Shown here piece after piece: positions 52,050 to 62,996 of a DNA stretch of 64,000 nt. How positions within the stretch are numbered: position 1 is the stretch's first letter; each line of letters opens with the position of its first letter. A model generated the notes under the pieces. That model worked only from the letters and a program-made list of their open reading frames with translations. It was not told the DNA's origin and made no database searches. This DNA is from Blepharisma japonicum (Eukaryota > Ciliophora > Heterotrichea > Heterotrichida > Blepharismidae): assembly GCA_949751835.1 (NCBI GenBank), contig CATKHK010000014.1, positions 372,001 through 436,000 of the forward strand, given 5' to 3'. The position numbers were made by a program, and so were the translations under genes.

Positions 52050-55000
52050 ATGGACTATTTACGTTCATCTTCTTATCTCGAAGAGCCTTTGCTTCTTATC
52101 TCATACGATAGCAACTCAAGAAAATTTCAATTAGAACAAAATGGACTTGATTTTTTAAAATCCTTGAATGAACCATTAGGAGTAATTTCTGTCGCAGGGA
52201 TGTATCGTACTGGAAAATCCTACTTGCTCAATAGAGTTCTCCTAAATCGAAAAAAAGGTTTTGGGGTAGGACCCACAGTAAATCCTTGCACCAAAGGCTT
52301 ATGAATTTGGGGATCCCCTATATCAGGAATAACAAAAGAAGGAAAACCCTGCAGTGTAATAATTATTGATTCTGAAGGGATTGGGGCATTAGACGAAGAC
52401 TCTAATCACGATACTCGCATCTTTTCTCTTGCAATCTTATTGAGTTCGAATTTTATTTATAATTCTGTAGGAGCAATTGATGAAGACGCAATTCAAAATT
52501 TAAGTTTGGTCGTTAACTTAACAAAGCACATTCATTTAAAAAGCTCACAATCTCAATCAGATGAGTTTGGCTGTGAAGACTACGCTATGTATTTTCCTTC
52601 TTTTTTATGGGTTGCTAGAGATTTTACTTTGAAATTAATAGATTCTGAAGGGAAAAAAATAACACCTAAAGAATATTTAGAATTAGCTTTACAACCTCAA
52701 AAAGGGTTTTCTGATACTGTAGAAGAGAAAAATAGGATAAGAAAGTTGATGCTAAACTTCTTCAAAGAAATTGATTGCTGCACACTTATAAGGCCGATCT
52801 CAAGAGAAGAAGATTTACAAAGACTTGATGATATGGACGAAAATCAATTGAGACCTGAATTCGTAGAGCAAATGCTAGATCTGAGAAGAAAGGTGCTTGA
52901 AAATATAAATGTCAAGATTATGAATGGAAAAGAGCTGTCTGGAGAAATGATTGCAAGCTATCTTGAGGCTTATGTCGAATCAATAAATTCTGGAGTTGTC
53001 CCAAACATAGAAGACGCATGAAGCTATATTTGCCAAAACCAAAATAGAAAAATATTCGAAGAATCCAAAGAAATTTATCAAAAAACCTTAGAAAAGTGTG
53101 CAGAAGAAATGTTTCCAGCTCCGTTTGAAAAACTTATAATTTATCATAAAACTTCAAAGCATGCAGCTCTTGAATATTTTGAAAGCAAAAGTTTAGGTGA
53201 AGATAAATCTTGGTATTTCAATGAGCTGGTTATTCATATTAAAGAGAAATTTGAGCTGCTAAAAGAAGAAAATATAACCGAAACTAAAGAAGAATGTGCA
53301 AAGTTCTTAGCTGAAGGATATATGGAAATTGATCAGAAGATAAGGCAAGGAGAAATTAAGAAACTTATGGATTTTGAAAGAGCATTAAGAAATTTCGAAA
53401 ATGATTTTGATAGTATAGGTCCAAAAGGTCCTAACTGCAAGGAGTATTTTTTAGATTTCTACAGAGAAAAATTGCGAAAAGTCACAGACAATATGCTGAA
53501 GCAAGCTTTAAATGAGTTAGAGCTACAACATACTTTGTCTACTGAACAAATCTTAAGGCTAGAAACAGAGCTAAAATTAACAGAAGAAAGATTGATTTCT
53601 GAACGAAATGACTCTTTAAATAAAATCAGCTTATTGCAAGGCGAAAAATCAGAATATGCTGCTAAAGAAAAATCTCTAAAAGAGCAAGTCTCTCATTTAA
53701 TTGAAGAAAAAGACAAGATGGAAAACGAGCTTAGAGATATTTTAGACAACTATAAAGCTAAATACCAAAAAGAAGTGGATTCATCTAATATAAAAGTTTT
53801 AGAACTCAACGACTACATAAAAGACTTTGAAAGAGAAAATGCAAGAAAAATGGCAGAGCTTGAGGAAGAAAAAGCACTTTTGTCTCAAAAAATATCATTT
53901 TTAGAAAGCTCACTTGAAGACTATAAACAGAGAGATAAAGCATCCTCTGAGAAAATTAAAGAAGCCAGAAATGATAATAGCCAAGTATTAAAAATAATGC
54001 AAGCAAAGTTTGACTCACAAATCATGAAATTTCAAGAAAAACTAGATTGTCAATTAAAAGAAATTAGTGACCTAGAAGCTGAGATTGATTATAAAGAAAG
54101 AATTGTTGAAGATTTACAATTCAAGCTGACAGAAAATCAGTCACAAAATGCAAAAATTATAAAGGAACTGCAAAATTATAATGAAAATGTTAGTAAGAAG
54201 CTGAAAGATAGTGAAAATGAATTTAAAGAGAAATTAGAAGAACAAAGACAAGAAAATTTGAAATCAACGGCAAGGCTAAGAGCAAGACTTGATGAAACTG
54301 AAAAGAAGCTGAGAGGAAGTGAAGAGCTGCTAAGAAGTGACATGTCGATTTGGGCACAAGATAATGCAATTTTAGTACAAAAAATTGAATTCTTAGAGCA
54401 AGAAATTGAAGAGGAGAAAAGTAAAAGAGATGAAGACAAAAAATATTATGAAAGCATGGTTTCAGCTCTAGGGATTGATAAAACTAATGAAAAGAGCTCA
54501 GATACAGATGAACTGCATGCTGATCAATCACAAAATATTTTAAATCTATCTAAAGAAAATGAAGCATTAAAATCACAAATGAACGCTAAACTTGAAGAAT
54601 TAATGGATTTGAACAATTCTTTAGAATCAAAAATAAAATTGGAGCGAAATGACTGGATACACAAAGAAAGTCTTTTGAAAGAACAAATTAATGAGCTATC
54701 TTCAGAAAAATCTAAGTTGCAGACAGAGCTATCTCGGAGAAGTTTGCAAAATGATTATTCCCACAAAAGACTTAGCTCTATTGATTTTGAAAAAGAAATG
54801 GAGCATCTAAAATCATCCTATCATGATGAAATAGAAATTCTCAAATCCCAGCATGAAGCTGCCCTTCTGCAGCTTAAAAGCTTTTATGAACAAGAAAAAA
54901 ATCGGTTTGACCAAAGAATTCAACAAGAAAAGTCAAAAACTGAACGACATATAGAAGATATCAGTGAAGACTATGAAAAGAGACTGGAAACAGAAACAAT

Positions 55001-56810
55001 AAATCATGAAGAAGAGATTCACTCACTTCATAACGAATTTAGAGAAATGGAAGGATTTTATACAGAAGAAATCACAAAATTAAATGAAAAAATAGAATTG
55101 GACAGTCAAAAAATTGATAGCTTAGAAAAGCATATAATAAATTTGAAAACGCAGCTTGATTCTACTTATGATTCACATTCGAATGCTCTTGAATCTCATC
55201 AGGAGAGCTTTAATCAACAAAGACAAGCTTTATTTGACAAGCTGGAAGCCATGGCTGCAGATATTGCTGAAAAAGATAAAAATTTGATATTACTGAGACA
55301 CTCAAAAGAGCAAGTTGATAGGCAGTTGACGACAAGAGTAAAAGATTTTGAAGAGCTAAATGAAAAATATCTCAATGATAAAAATAATTTGCTTGACCAA
55401 CTAGCTAAAATAAAAGCTGAAAAAGATGAGGCTTTATTAGAACTAGCCAAAGCCAATAGTAAGGCGAAAAGGGAACTTGCACTTTCTGCTAATGAAGTGG
55501 AACTGCTACAGAAAAAACTTTCAGAAGTTGAAATGCAGTTAGAAGAAAGTGAATCTCGATATAAAGATTCGATATTACTGCTTAAAGAAGAAGCTGGCTC
55601 TCAATCAGACATAATCACTCAAAGACTTTTTAAAGAAAATGAAACTCTTCAACAAAAATTATCAGAAAATAAAAAAGCTTATAAGCAGCTATCTTCTTCT
55701 GCAGCAAAACAAAATGCTCAATATGAAACAGATAAAGCAATTCTGGAAGAAAAAATATCAGAATTGGATAAAAAATATACTGACTTGGAAAAGCAATACC
55801 AGGATTTACTACAAAATAAATCACCGGAGCAATTAAAGCCAGAAAAATCTTTTAGTAGAAGTGAAGCTGATAGCTTGAGAGCCCAAATATCTAAACTTGA
55901 TAGAGAGATGGCATCCAGACAAATCTCTTATGATCGGGATAAAAACCTTTGGGAAAATAAATTTAATTTTCTCCTTCAGCAGAGAGATCAAGCAAGAAAA
56001 GAGCTAGTCTCAAACCAAGAAAAATTTGAGGCTGTTATAGAAGAAATCAAAACCAAATCTGCAGCTGAAAAAGAAAAACTTGAAATCAAAGCGAATTCTA
56101 TGATTTCTGCCATGGAATCAAAATTCAATATGCAAAACTCTGAAATTATTAAGAAAAATGAGTCTCAGTTAAAACAAAGCAATGATAAGTATAAACAAAG
56201 CGAAAAAAAAATTCAAGAGCTTTTAGAAGAATTAGAAAAAGAAAAACGTGAAAAAGCTGCAGCCATCAGCTCTTGTGATAGAAAAATCATTCAATCTCAA
56301 GAAGCAGTTCGAGTGCTAGAAAATGAAATTAAGCAGGAAAGAGAAGGAAGTCAAGATGCTCTTGTTCAACTAATGGACAAGTTTACAAAGGAGCGTGACG
56401 AATGGAAGAACAAAATGGCTGAGTATGAGAAAAAAATAAAAGATCTGGAATCACATAAATCTCAGATGTTTATTTTACATGAAAAAGAAAGAGCTAAATG
56501 GGCTCTTGAAAAAGACTCAATTATTTCGAATCAAACTGATGCGCAGCATCAGTTAACCCACGTTTTGAAAAGACAAGACAGTTTAAAAAAAGAAAATGAA
56601 AAATTAAAAGCACCCCGCACAAAATTGATCCCAAAAAAGCAACCAGAGCTTTCTTTAAGCACCAATATTTCTTATGACGATTTTACGAGATTTAACACTT
56701 TTAGTGGAAAATCAACCCCTACAAATTCAGGTGCAGAAATCTCCCCCAGAGTCCAATTCCCAACTTTTACAAGTCCGCAATCAAGGCCTCACAGTTCAAG
56801 AAACTCATAA
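52050..56810 (+). CDS. Guanylate-binding protein (GBP) fused to a very long coiled coil
   Basis: 1,586 aa with TGA as Trp at 52302 (KGLWIWGSP, conserved in GBPs) and 53019. The large-GTPase domain fills residues ~1-320: SVAGMYRTGKSYLLNRVLLN (P-loop), NPCTKGLW (G2 Thr), IIIDSEGIG (G3) and FLWVARDFTL (the R-D motif that replaces NKxD in GBPs/atlastins). A helical region (~320-480) matches the GBP middle/effector part. Residues ~480-1530 are an almost unbroken coiled coil, and the end is a Ser/Thr-Pro tail (SPRVQFPTFTSPQSRPHSS). Human GBPs are ~590 aa, so this is far longer. GBPs act at membranes by GTP-driven assembly. No intron. Confidence 0.93.
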
Positions 56811-56881
56811 ATTAATAATAACTAATTAAATCCTCCTGAATCAATTGATGATTAATTAAGAATTTTAAATTCAAACAGACC

Positions 56882-58765
56882 ATGGCAGGGAATATTGAAT
56901 TGTCTGTTATAAGAACCGAAGGAATAACTGAAGAACTGTCTTCAGTTGGATGCTATATTACAGTTGATGACAGGTTAGTGGATGTGATCACTCCTCTTAA
57001 TTCTCATTCAAAAGAAACCTCAATTTTACCAATGAAAGGAGATTTACGATTAATTATCAAAGGGATGGGAAATAGTGATGAGGTCATAGGAAGTGTCTTT
57101 TTACCAATTGAAATATTGCCTACAGAAGGGCTGCAATGACTGCCGCTTAATTCAAAACTTTCTGAAGAATCGCTTTTGCAAGTCCCAGATGAAGTTTTGC
57201 CACCGAAAATTCTGTTATCAATAAAATCATTTGCGGTTTCAAATGAAGCTAGAGATGAAAAACCCTACCAAAATGTGTTTATTGAGAAGTTTAGAAGCTT
57301 ACAAGGTAAATTGATTGACTTAGAGAAAAAGCTGGATGATGTGAATTGAAACTTTAATAAAGAAAACGAAATGGACGGATTTGATGAAAATATTGATTTT
57401 ATTGATACAGAAAGACATGTGCTGCAGATTGATACAAATAATGCCATTAAAGAAGATTTGGCTTCACAAAAAGAAAAAATAAGAGAAATTATGGAAATAG
57501 AAAAAAAGCAAAGGATCATTTTAGAAAAGAGGCTTATTGTAGAAAAAGATAAATGAGATAGCTTTGTAATAGAATGCGAGGAAAAGGAAAACCATTACAT
57601 TACAGAAATTTGCGATTTGAGGATAAAATTATCTGATTCAGATACAATAATTACGAAACTTAAAAATGAGCTTTTAATAAAGGATAAAGATATTTCCAAA
57701 ATAAAAAATCAACTTTCTAGAGCAAACTCCGAAGAATCAACTTTACAAATCCAGCTATTAAACGAGAAATTAAATCTTCTGACCGAATATCTAAATGAAT
57801 CAGAACAAAAGAGAGATGAATTACAGAAAAAAGCTTCTGAAATGAGCAGACAATTAGAAACTGCTGCTCTTTCATCTTCAAAATTAAACAGTTCGCAAAA
57901 TATAAATTCAAAGCAAGAATTTTACAGAAGTAAAAGCTACTGTTCTGAAAACGAAAATTTAAATATGACTGATGATGGATTCCGAAACATTCAGGTGCTC
58001 CAAGAAAAGCTTTTGTTTTATGAAGAAGAAAATAAAGAGCTTAAAGACAGCATAAATCAGCTGAAATTTGCTCATTCCTTAGAAGTCAATGAGCTTCACG
58101 AAACAATGCATTTTTTAAAAAATGACAGAAGGCAGATAGATTCTAATACAAATGGTAAATCTAATACGAAAGAAGATATTACAGAATATGATGACTTAGA
58201 CAGATTATTAGATAACTATCACAATTCACATGGAATTGAAAATCGGTTCTTAAAAGTAACCTCTGGACTTTATTTGTTTGACGGGGAAAAATTTAACATC
58301 ATGATAAAAAATGACTGCATAATTTGTAGGGTCGGTGGCGGTTATATGATATTAGACGAATTTTTAAAAAATTATTCGAAAAATAATGATCGACAAGAGC
58401 TGACGTTTAGAAAACAGCGGCAAGTAAGCTTGGTAAATACAAATGAATCATCAGTAAGCCCAATAAGAACATACCATAAGAGGGTAACATCTATTAATCT
58501 CGCTGGGGAATCAGTTTCAGAAAGACAAACCCCAACTAAAGAGCAAGAAAATAAACCGACCCGTGAAACCAAAACTCCTGACCTCCTAAGTACAACTTCC
58601 AGCAAAAGAGAAGACAGCAAAAAAGACCTAAATAAAAAGCAGACCCCCCAAAGTCGTCAAGTTATGAAACCTTCTCGCGTTTATCCAATGAAAGAAAAGA
58701 ACTTCGCTCCTGTAAAGAAAAAGCCCCAAGTCGACGAGAAAAAGAAAAGCCTTAAGTGTACTTAA
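56882..58765 (+). CDS. C2-like/coiled-coil protein with a GAR-type domain
   Basis: 627 aa with TGA as Trp at 57137, 57347 and 57554; no TGG at all. The N-terminal ~130 residues resemble a C2 domain (IELSVIRTEGITEELSSVGC, LRLIIKGMGNSDEVIGSVFL). Coiled coil covers ~140-430. Residues ~455-500 read SGLYLFDGEKFNIMIKNDCI and CRVGGGYMILDEFLKNY, matching the GAS2-related (GAR) domain whose R-V-G-G-G-W core binds microtubules. A basic Ser/Thr/Pro tail ends the protein. A role in linking membrane or cortex to microtubules is plausible in a ciliate but inferred. No intron. Confidence 0.75.
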
Positions 58766-58791
58766 TTTTTAATTTTTTCAAAATTTTATGA

Positions 58792-59190
58792 TTATTGTTT
58801 CTTTTTCTTCTTGCCAGGCTCTTCTTCCTCCCACAATTTGCTGGTGGTTTCTGTTGCTTTTTTATGCTTCATAATCATTTTGACTCTGTTATACTGTTTT
58901 GGATGATCCCTTAAGTAATGCATAATATCATTTAGCTCCAATTTCCCTCCTCTTCTTTGAGCTCTATTAGAGGCTTTGCTGAGAAGATCTCTTACATATT
59001 CAATCATATAGCATTCCAATAAATGCACTGTATCTTGGTTAGGATTTGGCTCATCCCCAAATCCAAAGGCCAAGCATGAGATCTCTTTGGTAAAAAGATA
59101 TTTTGATTCAGGCCTCTGTGGCTGTGGACAAACGAGAGTTGGCGGAGATTGTGTTGTTACAGTCGCTACAGAAAGGAGGTTGTCAACCAT
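58792..59190 (-). CDS. TAF13: TFIID subunit TAF13
   Basis: 132 aa, close to human TAF13 (124 aa). After a Pro-rich start comes the histone fold: YLFTKEISCLAFGFGDEPNP, VHLLECYMIEYVRDLLSKAS and KLELNDIMHYLRDHPKQYNR. This matches TAF13, which reads FTKELRCMMYGFGDDQNP in animals. TAF13 pairs with TAF11 in TFIID. It has a Lys-rich tail. I chose ATG 59190 because the longer frame to 59262 would overlap the end of the upstream SLC35F6-like gene. It is convergent with the C2/GAR gene, 26 bp away. Confidence 0.93.
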   Translation of the reverse strand: MVDNLLSVATVTTQSPPTLVCPQPQRPESKYLFTKEISCLAFGFGDEPNPNQDTVHLLECYMIEYVRDLLSKASNRAQRRGGKLELNDIMHYLRDHPKQYNRVKMIMKHKKATETTSKLWEEEEPGKKKKKQ

Positions 59191-59242
59191 TTTATATAGA
59201 CTGTATACAGATTTATCTATGTTATTTGATATTTCAGTATAA

Positions 59243-60376
59243 TTAGACACCCATATCACCAACGTTATTATTTGGTGATCGATCTTCTTCTTTGCTGGAC
59301 TCCACCAAAACTCCTTCGCGTCGTTTCTGAACTGATTCTTTAAGCCCGAAGAAAGGAATTATTATAATTTCATTGAACACTATTGTACCTCCAATAATCA
59401 GCAAGAACCCTACAAGCTGCATCCACACGAAATCTTCCCAGCCAATTAACATGCTGAAAACTCATACAAAGATTGTTCTACAAGTATCAATGGTGGACCT
59501 TGCTAAAGCGCTTGTATATTTGGTAGTTGCTATGCCAGTTCAGTAGACAATAGCAATGCTGAATACAGATCCTAACCATAAAAGTAGGATTGAAAGGCTA
59601 TCACCAATTTGCTGAAAAGCGTAGATAGAGTCTTCAACTCTGCCTCGTGAGCATGCAGAGCTGTGGTCACATGGGATAAAGTATATAATAGGTAAAAATA
59701 TAAGCGAATACCCAAATCCTCACATCCCTTCTACACCTGTTGCTTGCATAGGGTTTATATCAAGTTTTCACATTAAGAATTCCTCGCAGATTAAAACTCC
59801 ACCTGTAAATAGCTGGCTTATAACCAAAACAATCACTCCAATCAAAGGATGCCTAGCTGTTCATGCCTGGAATAATAAGCTTGAGATCCCGACTATTATA
59901 ACTCCTACTAATATTAATCCAATCCCTATCATTTGGTGCTTAAATAATTTTCTTCTCAAAAAAATCACTGAATAAAAAGCTACTACAATAGGAATTAAGC
60001 CTCTAATCATCTGATAAACTGAAGCAGCTGATAGAATTAAGCCTAAATACATAAGAGATCCTGAAATTAGATAGAGAAATGCTGGGATTCCAAATAAATT
60101 TGCACCGTATTTTTTATATATCCCTTCTTTAGGAATTGCTGGTTTTCCTGAGGATAATACTTTATATTTTCCTAATTTAGAACGCGATTTTATGTACTGT
60201 TTATGTAATAAGTAGACAAAAAGACAAGAAAATTCTCCGATAAATAAGGTTGTAACTTGAAAGTAAGGGTGGGAAAAGTCAAGAACATCCATGCTTTTGA
60301 TGATAACTGTCACTGCAGCTCCAAATATCATATAGCTGCCCATAAAAGCGTAGATAAACGTTTTGTCTTCGGCCAT
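59243..60376 (-). CDS. SLC35F6-like drug/metabolite-family transporter
   Basis: 377 aa in one frame with five TGA codons as Trp (UGG only three times). About ten membrane segments cover the protein, for example FMGSYMIFGAAVTVIIKSMD, YLISGSLMYLGLILSAASVY, QMIRGLIPIVVAFYSVIFLR and MIGIGLILVGVIIVGISSLL. The block CEEFLMWKLDINPMQATGVE, followed by GMWGF, is characteristic of SLC35F6, where it reads Y-x-x-x-P-x-x-A-V-G-x-E-G-x-F-G. SLC35F6 belongs to the nucleotide-sugar-transporter fold but its substrate is not settled. The cytosolic tail is acidic (EEDRSPNNNVGD). No intron. Confidence 0.88.
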
Positions 60377-60776
60377 ATCTTTAATAGGAGGATTTTATTA
60401 TTTCATATTCGAGACCTAAATTTAGAAAAATAACAACAAAAGCTAAAAACTTTAAGCAAAATCTTCTATTTATTCGTTTTTTCTTAATTAAGTTGCTTTC
60501 TGGCTTAAAATGAAAACCAGTAACTTTTACTTGAATAAAAAATCAGGAATATTATAGTTCAGAATTATCTATTATACAAGCAAATATTTTAATATGAGTA
60601 GCAAAGATTAGTTTAAAGGTATTTTTAAATTGATAAACCCATTACTTTTCTATAAACATTGAAATTGTTTTTTTCGTTTAATTTATGACTTTAACTCATT
60701 GTCATTTGATTTGTTCTGCATAAATCAAATTTTCACAAATCTAATCATTTTAGATTAAACCAAAAATAATTTTATA
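60377..60776. other. Divergent promoter region
   Basis: About 400 bases, AT-rich, between the SLC35F6-like and SNARE start codons. Nothing distinctive. Confidence 0.5.
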
Positions 60777-61445
60777 ATGGAATCAAATATAAAGTATATC
60801 GGTGTCGGCCGATCCGGCGAAGGACTTATAATAGCAACCTATGCAAATGACAGAAACCTCAGAGACACCCCACGTAAAGAGCTTCAAGGAATTCTTATGA
60901 ACGAGTCAGATGGTGAATGGCGCACAAGAGTCGGTTCAGAATTTGGAACTTGGTTTGCCAAAGGCGATTCAAACAAAATCTGCTACTTAATTTTAGCACG
61001 CAACGGATATCCAGATCGTTACGCCACCGCTCTTCTTGACGAACTGGAACGCATGTTTATAAATCAAGGTTCAGAAGTCTTGCAAACTTGCCCTGCAGAC
61101 GCATATACCAAAGTTATGGCAGGCGAAATGAAAAACCTCGCTATGAAATATGAGGATCTCCGCAGCATTGATCGCATTCACAGTGTAAATTCGCAAGTTT
61201 TGGAAGTCCAAAATCTTGCTCAAGCAGGAATCCAACAAGTTTTAAGGAATACAGAAGCTGCTGAAGTGGTGGCAGCAAAAGCTCAAAGCTTAGAAGGGAA
61301 TGCGAGGGTCTTCCAAAACGACTCGAAAAGATTAGAAAGAATGATGTATTGGAGAAAGGTAAAAATCAACTGTATTTTGATTTTTGTTGTTATAGCAATC
61401 ATCCTTTATATCACAATCCCAATCATAATAACCTCAACCAATTAG
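60777..61445 (+). CDS. Longin-type R-SNARE (synaptobrevin/VAMP7 class)
   Basis: 222 aa. A longin domain (~1-120; IKYIGVGRSGEGLIIATYAN, EFGTWFAKGDSNKICYLILA) is followed by a SNARE motif (~128-190; VLEVQNLAQAGIQQVLRNTE, AKAQSLEGNARVFQNDSKRL), M-M-Y-W-R-K before the anchor and a C-terminal membrane span (INCILIFVVIAIILYITIPI). This is a complete VAMP7/Sec22-like vesicle SNARE. The zero-layer position, normally Arg (V-L-x-R), reads V-L-R-N, so Asn158 takes its place with Arg one residue earlier. Codon use is relatively GC-rich. All three Trp are UGG. No intron. Confidence 0.9.
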   Translation: MESNIKYIGVGRSGEGLIIATYANDRNLRDTPRKELQGILMNESDGEWRTRVGSEFGTWFAKGDSNKICYLILARNGYPDRYATALLDELERMFINQGSEVLQTCPADAYTKVMAGEMKNLAMKYEDLRSIDRIHSVNSQVLEVQNLAQAGIQQVLRNTEAAEVVAAKAQSLEGNARVFQNDSKRLERMMYWRKVKINCILIFVVIAIILYITIPIIITSTN

Positions 61446-61491
61446 CTATTAAATTTCAAATTTTCGATAAATGGCTAAGGTGTTATAAAAT

Positions 61492-62412
61492 ATGAAAAGT
61501 TCAAAAAGTAAGCCTGTTTTCGTATTAGATTGTGCATCAACGACAAGCAAAATGTCAGAGTACAACGGACTGCGAGATGGGAATCTTGCAGGCTTCTTCG
61601 CTTCAAAAAAGCGCAGAAAACTTTTGTGAAAGCATGGACTAATTACTAAAAACGGCTTAATTGTGGAAAAAGCAGCCACAAGTCAATTTGCAGATACAAA
61701 AAGATCGAAGCCTTATCTTATGAGCAGTGATCAGTTCCAGCCTGAAGAAAATAATGTGAAATCAGTCAAAAATATCAAGTCTGTTTCTCCTAAAACTGTA
61801 GTAACAGGCAAAAAAACATTTGATAAAAAAGAAGTAAAACCCTTGAGCAGTGACGAATTAAAGCAAATGTTTCAAAAATACAGGAAAAACGATGATAATA
61901 AAAGTGAAAATGTGAATAGCAGCGATAGGCAACAAATAGATGCCGTAAAGCCTGAAAAAGAAAGATCAAGTGAACAAAGCCCAGCAAATAGAGGAAGAAA
62001 ACAAGAGAGTAAAAGTCCACAAAAACCAGAAATAATCAAAAAAAAGCAGACTATCGAAGAGAAAAAAGAAGCTCCTGTTAAAAAACAGACTATTAAAGAA
62101 AATAAGTCAGAATCAGAAACTGTTGAAGATAATAAAATCCAACCAGCAAGCAGAAAACAAACTATTAAAGAAGACGGAGCCATTGAAGAGAAAAAATCCC
62201 AGCCTAGTAGTAGAAAACCGACTGTAAAAGAGCCAGATCAAAAAGATGGTATTGAAGAAAATAAAGAACCTCCAGCAAAGCAGCCAACTCTTAAGAAAGA
62301 GGAATCAAAGACCGAAGAAATTCAAGAAGGTTTAATTAAGCAGCAAACATTGAAAAAAGAAGATATTGGATCTTCAGAAATTAAAGAAGATATTGATGCA
62401 TCTGGGAGTTAA
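61492..62412 (+). CDS. Repeat protein with KQTI/KQTL motifs, unknown function
   Basis: 306 aa. The N-terminus (SKMSEYNGLRDGNLAGFFAS, then KKRRKLLWKHGLITKNGLIV, with TGA as Trp at 61627) looks folded and conserved. The rest is a charged, disordered repeat region in which (K/R)-K-Q-T-(I/L)-K/E recurs at least five times (KKKQTIEEKK, VKKQTIKENK, SRKQTIKEDG, IKQQTLKKED) with looser KPTVKE and QPTLKK copies, spaced ~20-25 residues. Repeated basic T sites suggest phosphorylation or docking motifs. The start is the first in-frame ATG, at 61492. Confidence 0.72.
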
Positions 62413-62505
62413 TTGAGAGTAATTTAATTCGTATATCTATCAATATCATTATATTTTTGAATTTACTCGGAGATTGCTTGTGTTGATCTGTTTTGTGTAG
62501 GAAAT

Positions 62506-62853
62506 CTATATAATGTATACTGGTGATGCTTCAATAGTGCTGTAATTATCTATTTCGATTCTCAATAAATCTCCAGCGATTGCAACAATTCCATCCCTTA
62601 TGATGATGCTTTGATTTTCTTTGGCCAGGTCGCACTGGTCTAAATAGAGCTTACTGTTGAATAGTCTAAGTCTTATGGCTCCGCTCTCATCTCCGACCTC
62701 AACTTCTGCAAAAGATACTTTTGATCCATCGATCCGCACAGTAGAAGCACTCATTATTCCTCTGATTATCTTGCAAATGCAATTGATGCGCGTACCTGGA
62801 ATCATTTCATCAATTTTAGTAACTATATATTTTTTACATTTAGGTCTTGACAT
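62506..62853 (-). CDS. OB-fold nucleic-acid-binding protein, SOSS-B/NABP-like
   Basis: 115 aa forming one OB fold: YIVTKIDEMIPGTRINCICK, SFAEVEVGDESGAIRLRLFN and the closing strand IVAIAGDLLRIEIDNYSTIE. The block V-x-D-x-S/T-G-x-I-x-L-x-L-F/W is typical of single-stranded nucleic-acid-binding OB proteins. The length and lone fold fit SOSS-B/NABP-like proteins, which protect ssDNA in double-strand-break repair. A plain RPA-like or tRNA-binding OB fold cannot be excluded. No intron and no Trp. Confidence 0.65.
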   Translation of the reverse strand: MSRPKCKKYIVTKIDEMIPGTRINCICKIIRGIMSASTVRIDGSKVSFAEVEVGDESGAIRLRLFNSKLYLDQCDLAKENQSIIIRDGIVAIAGDLLRIEIDNYSTIEASPVYII

Positions 62854-62996
62854 GAAGCTGAGCCCTATTTAATTTATATTATTTACCTCTTTCAGGAATT
62901 TTTAATAATATTGATACAAAAACAGTTAATTTTTATTCACGTTTTTGCTCGGTTTCCAATTAAGAGGTTTCATTGATATTTTTTTTTTAAATTAAT

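Noticed and set aside
54176-54439. Ser-rich antisense frames in the GBP and WDR17 genes
   Set aside because: They mirror coiled-coil or WD codons of the sense gene; low-complexity Ser/Leu composition is the usual shadow.
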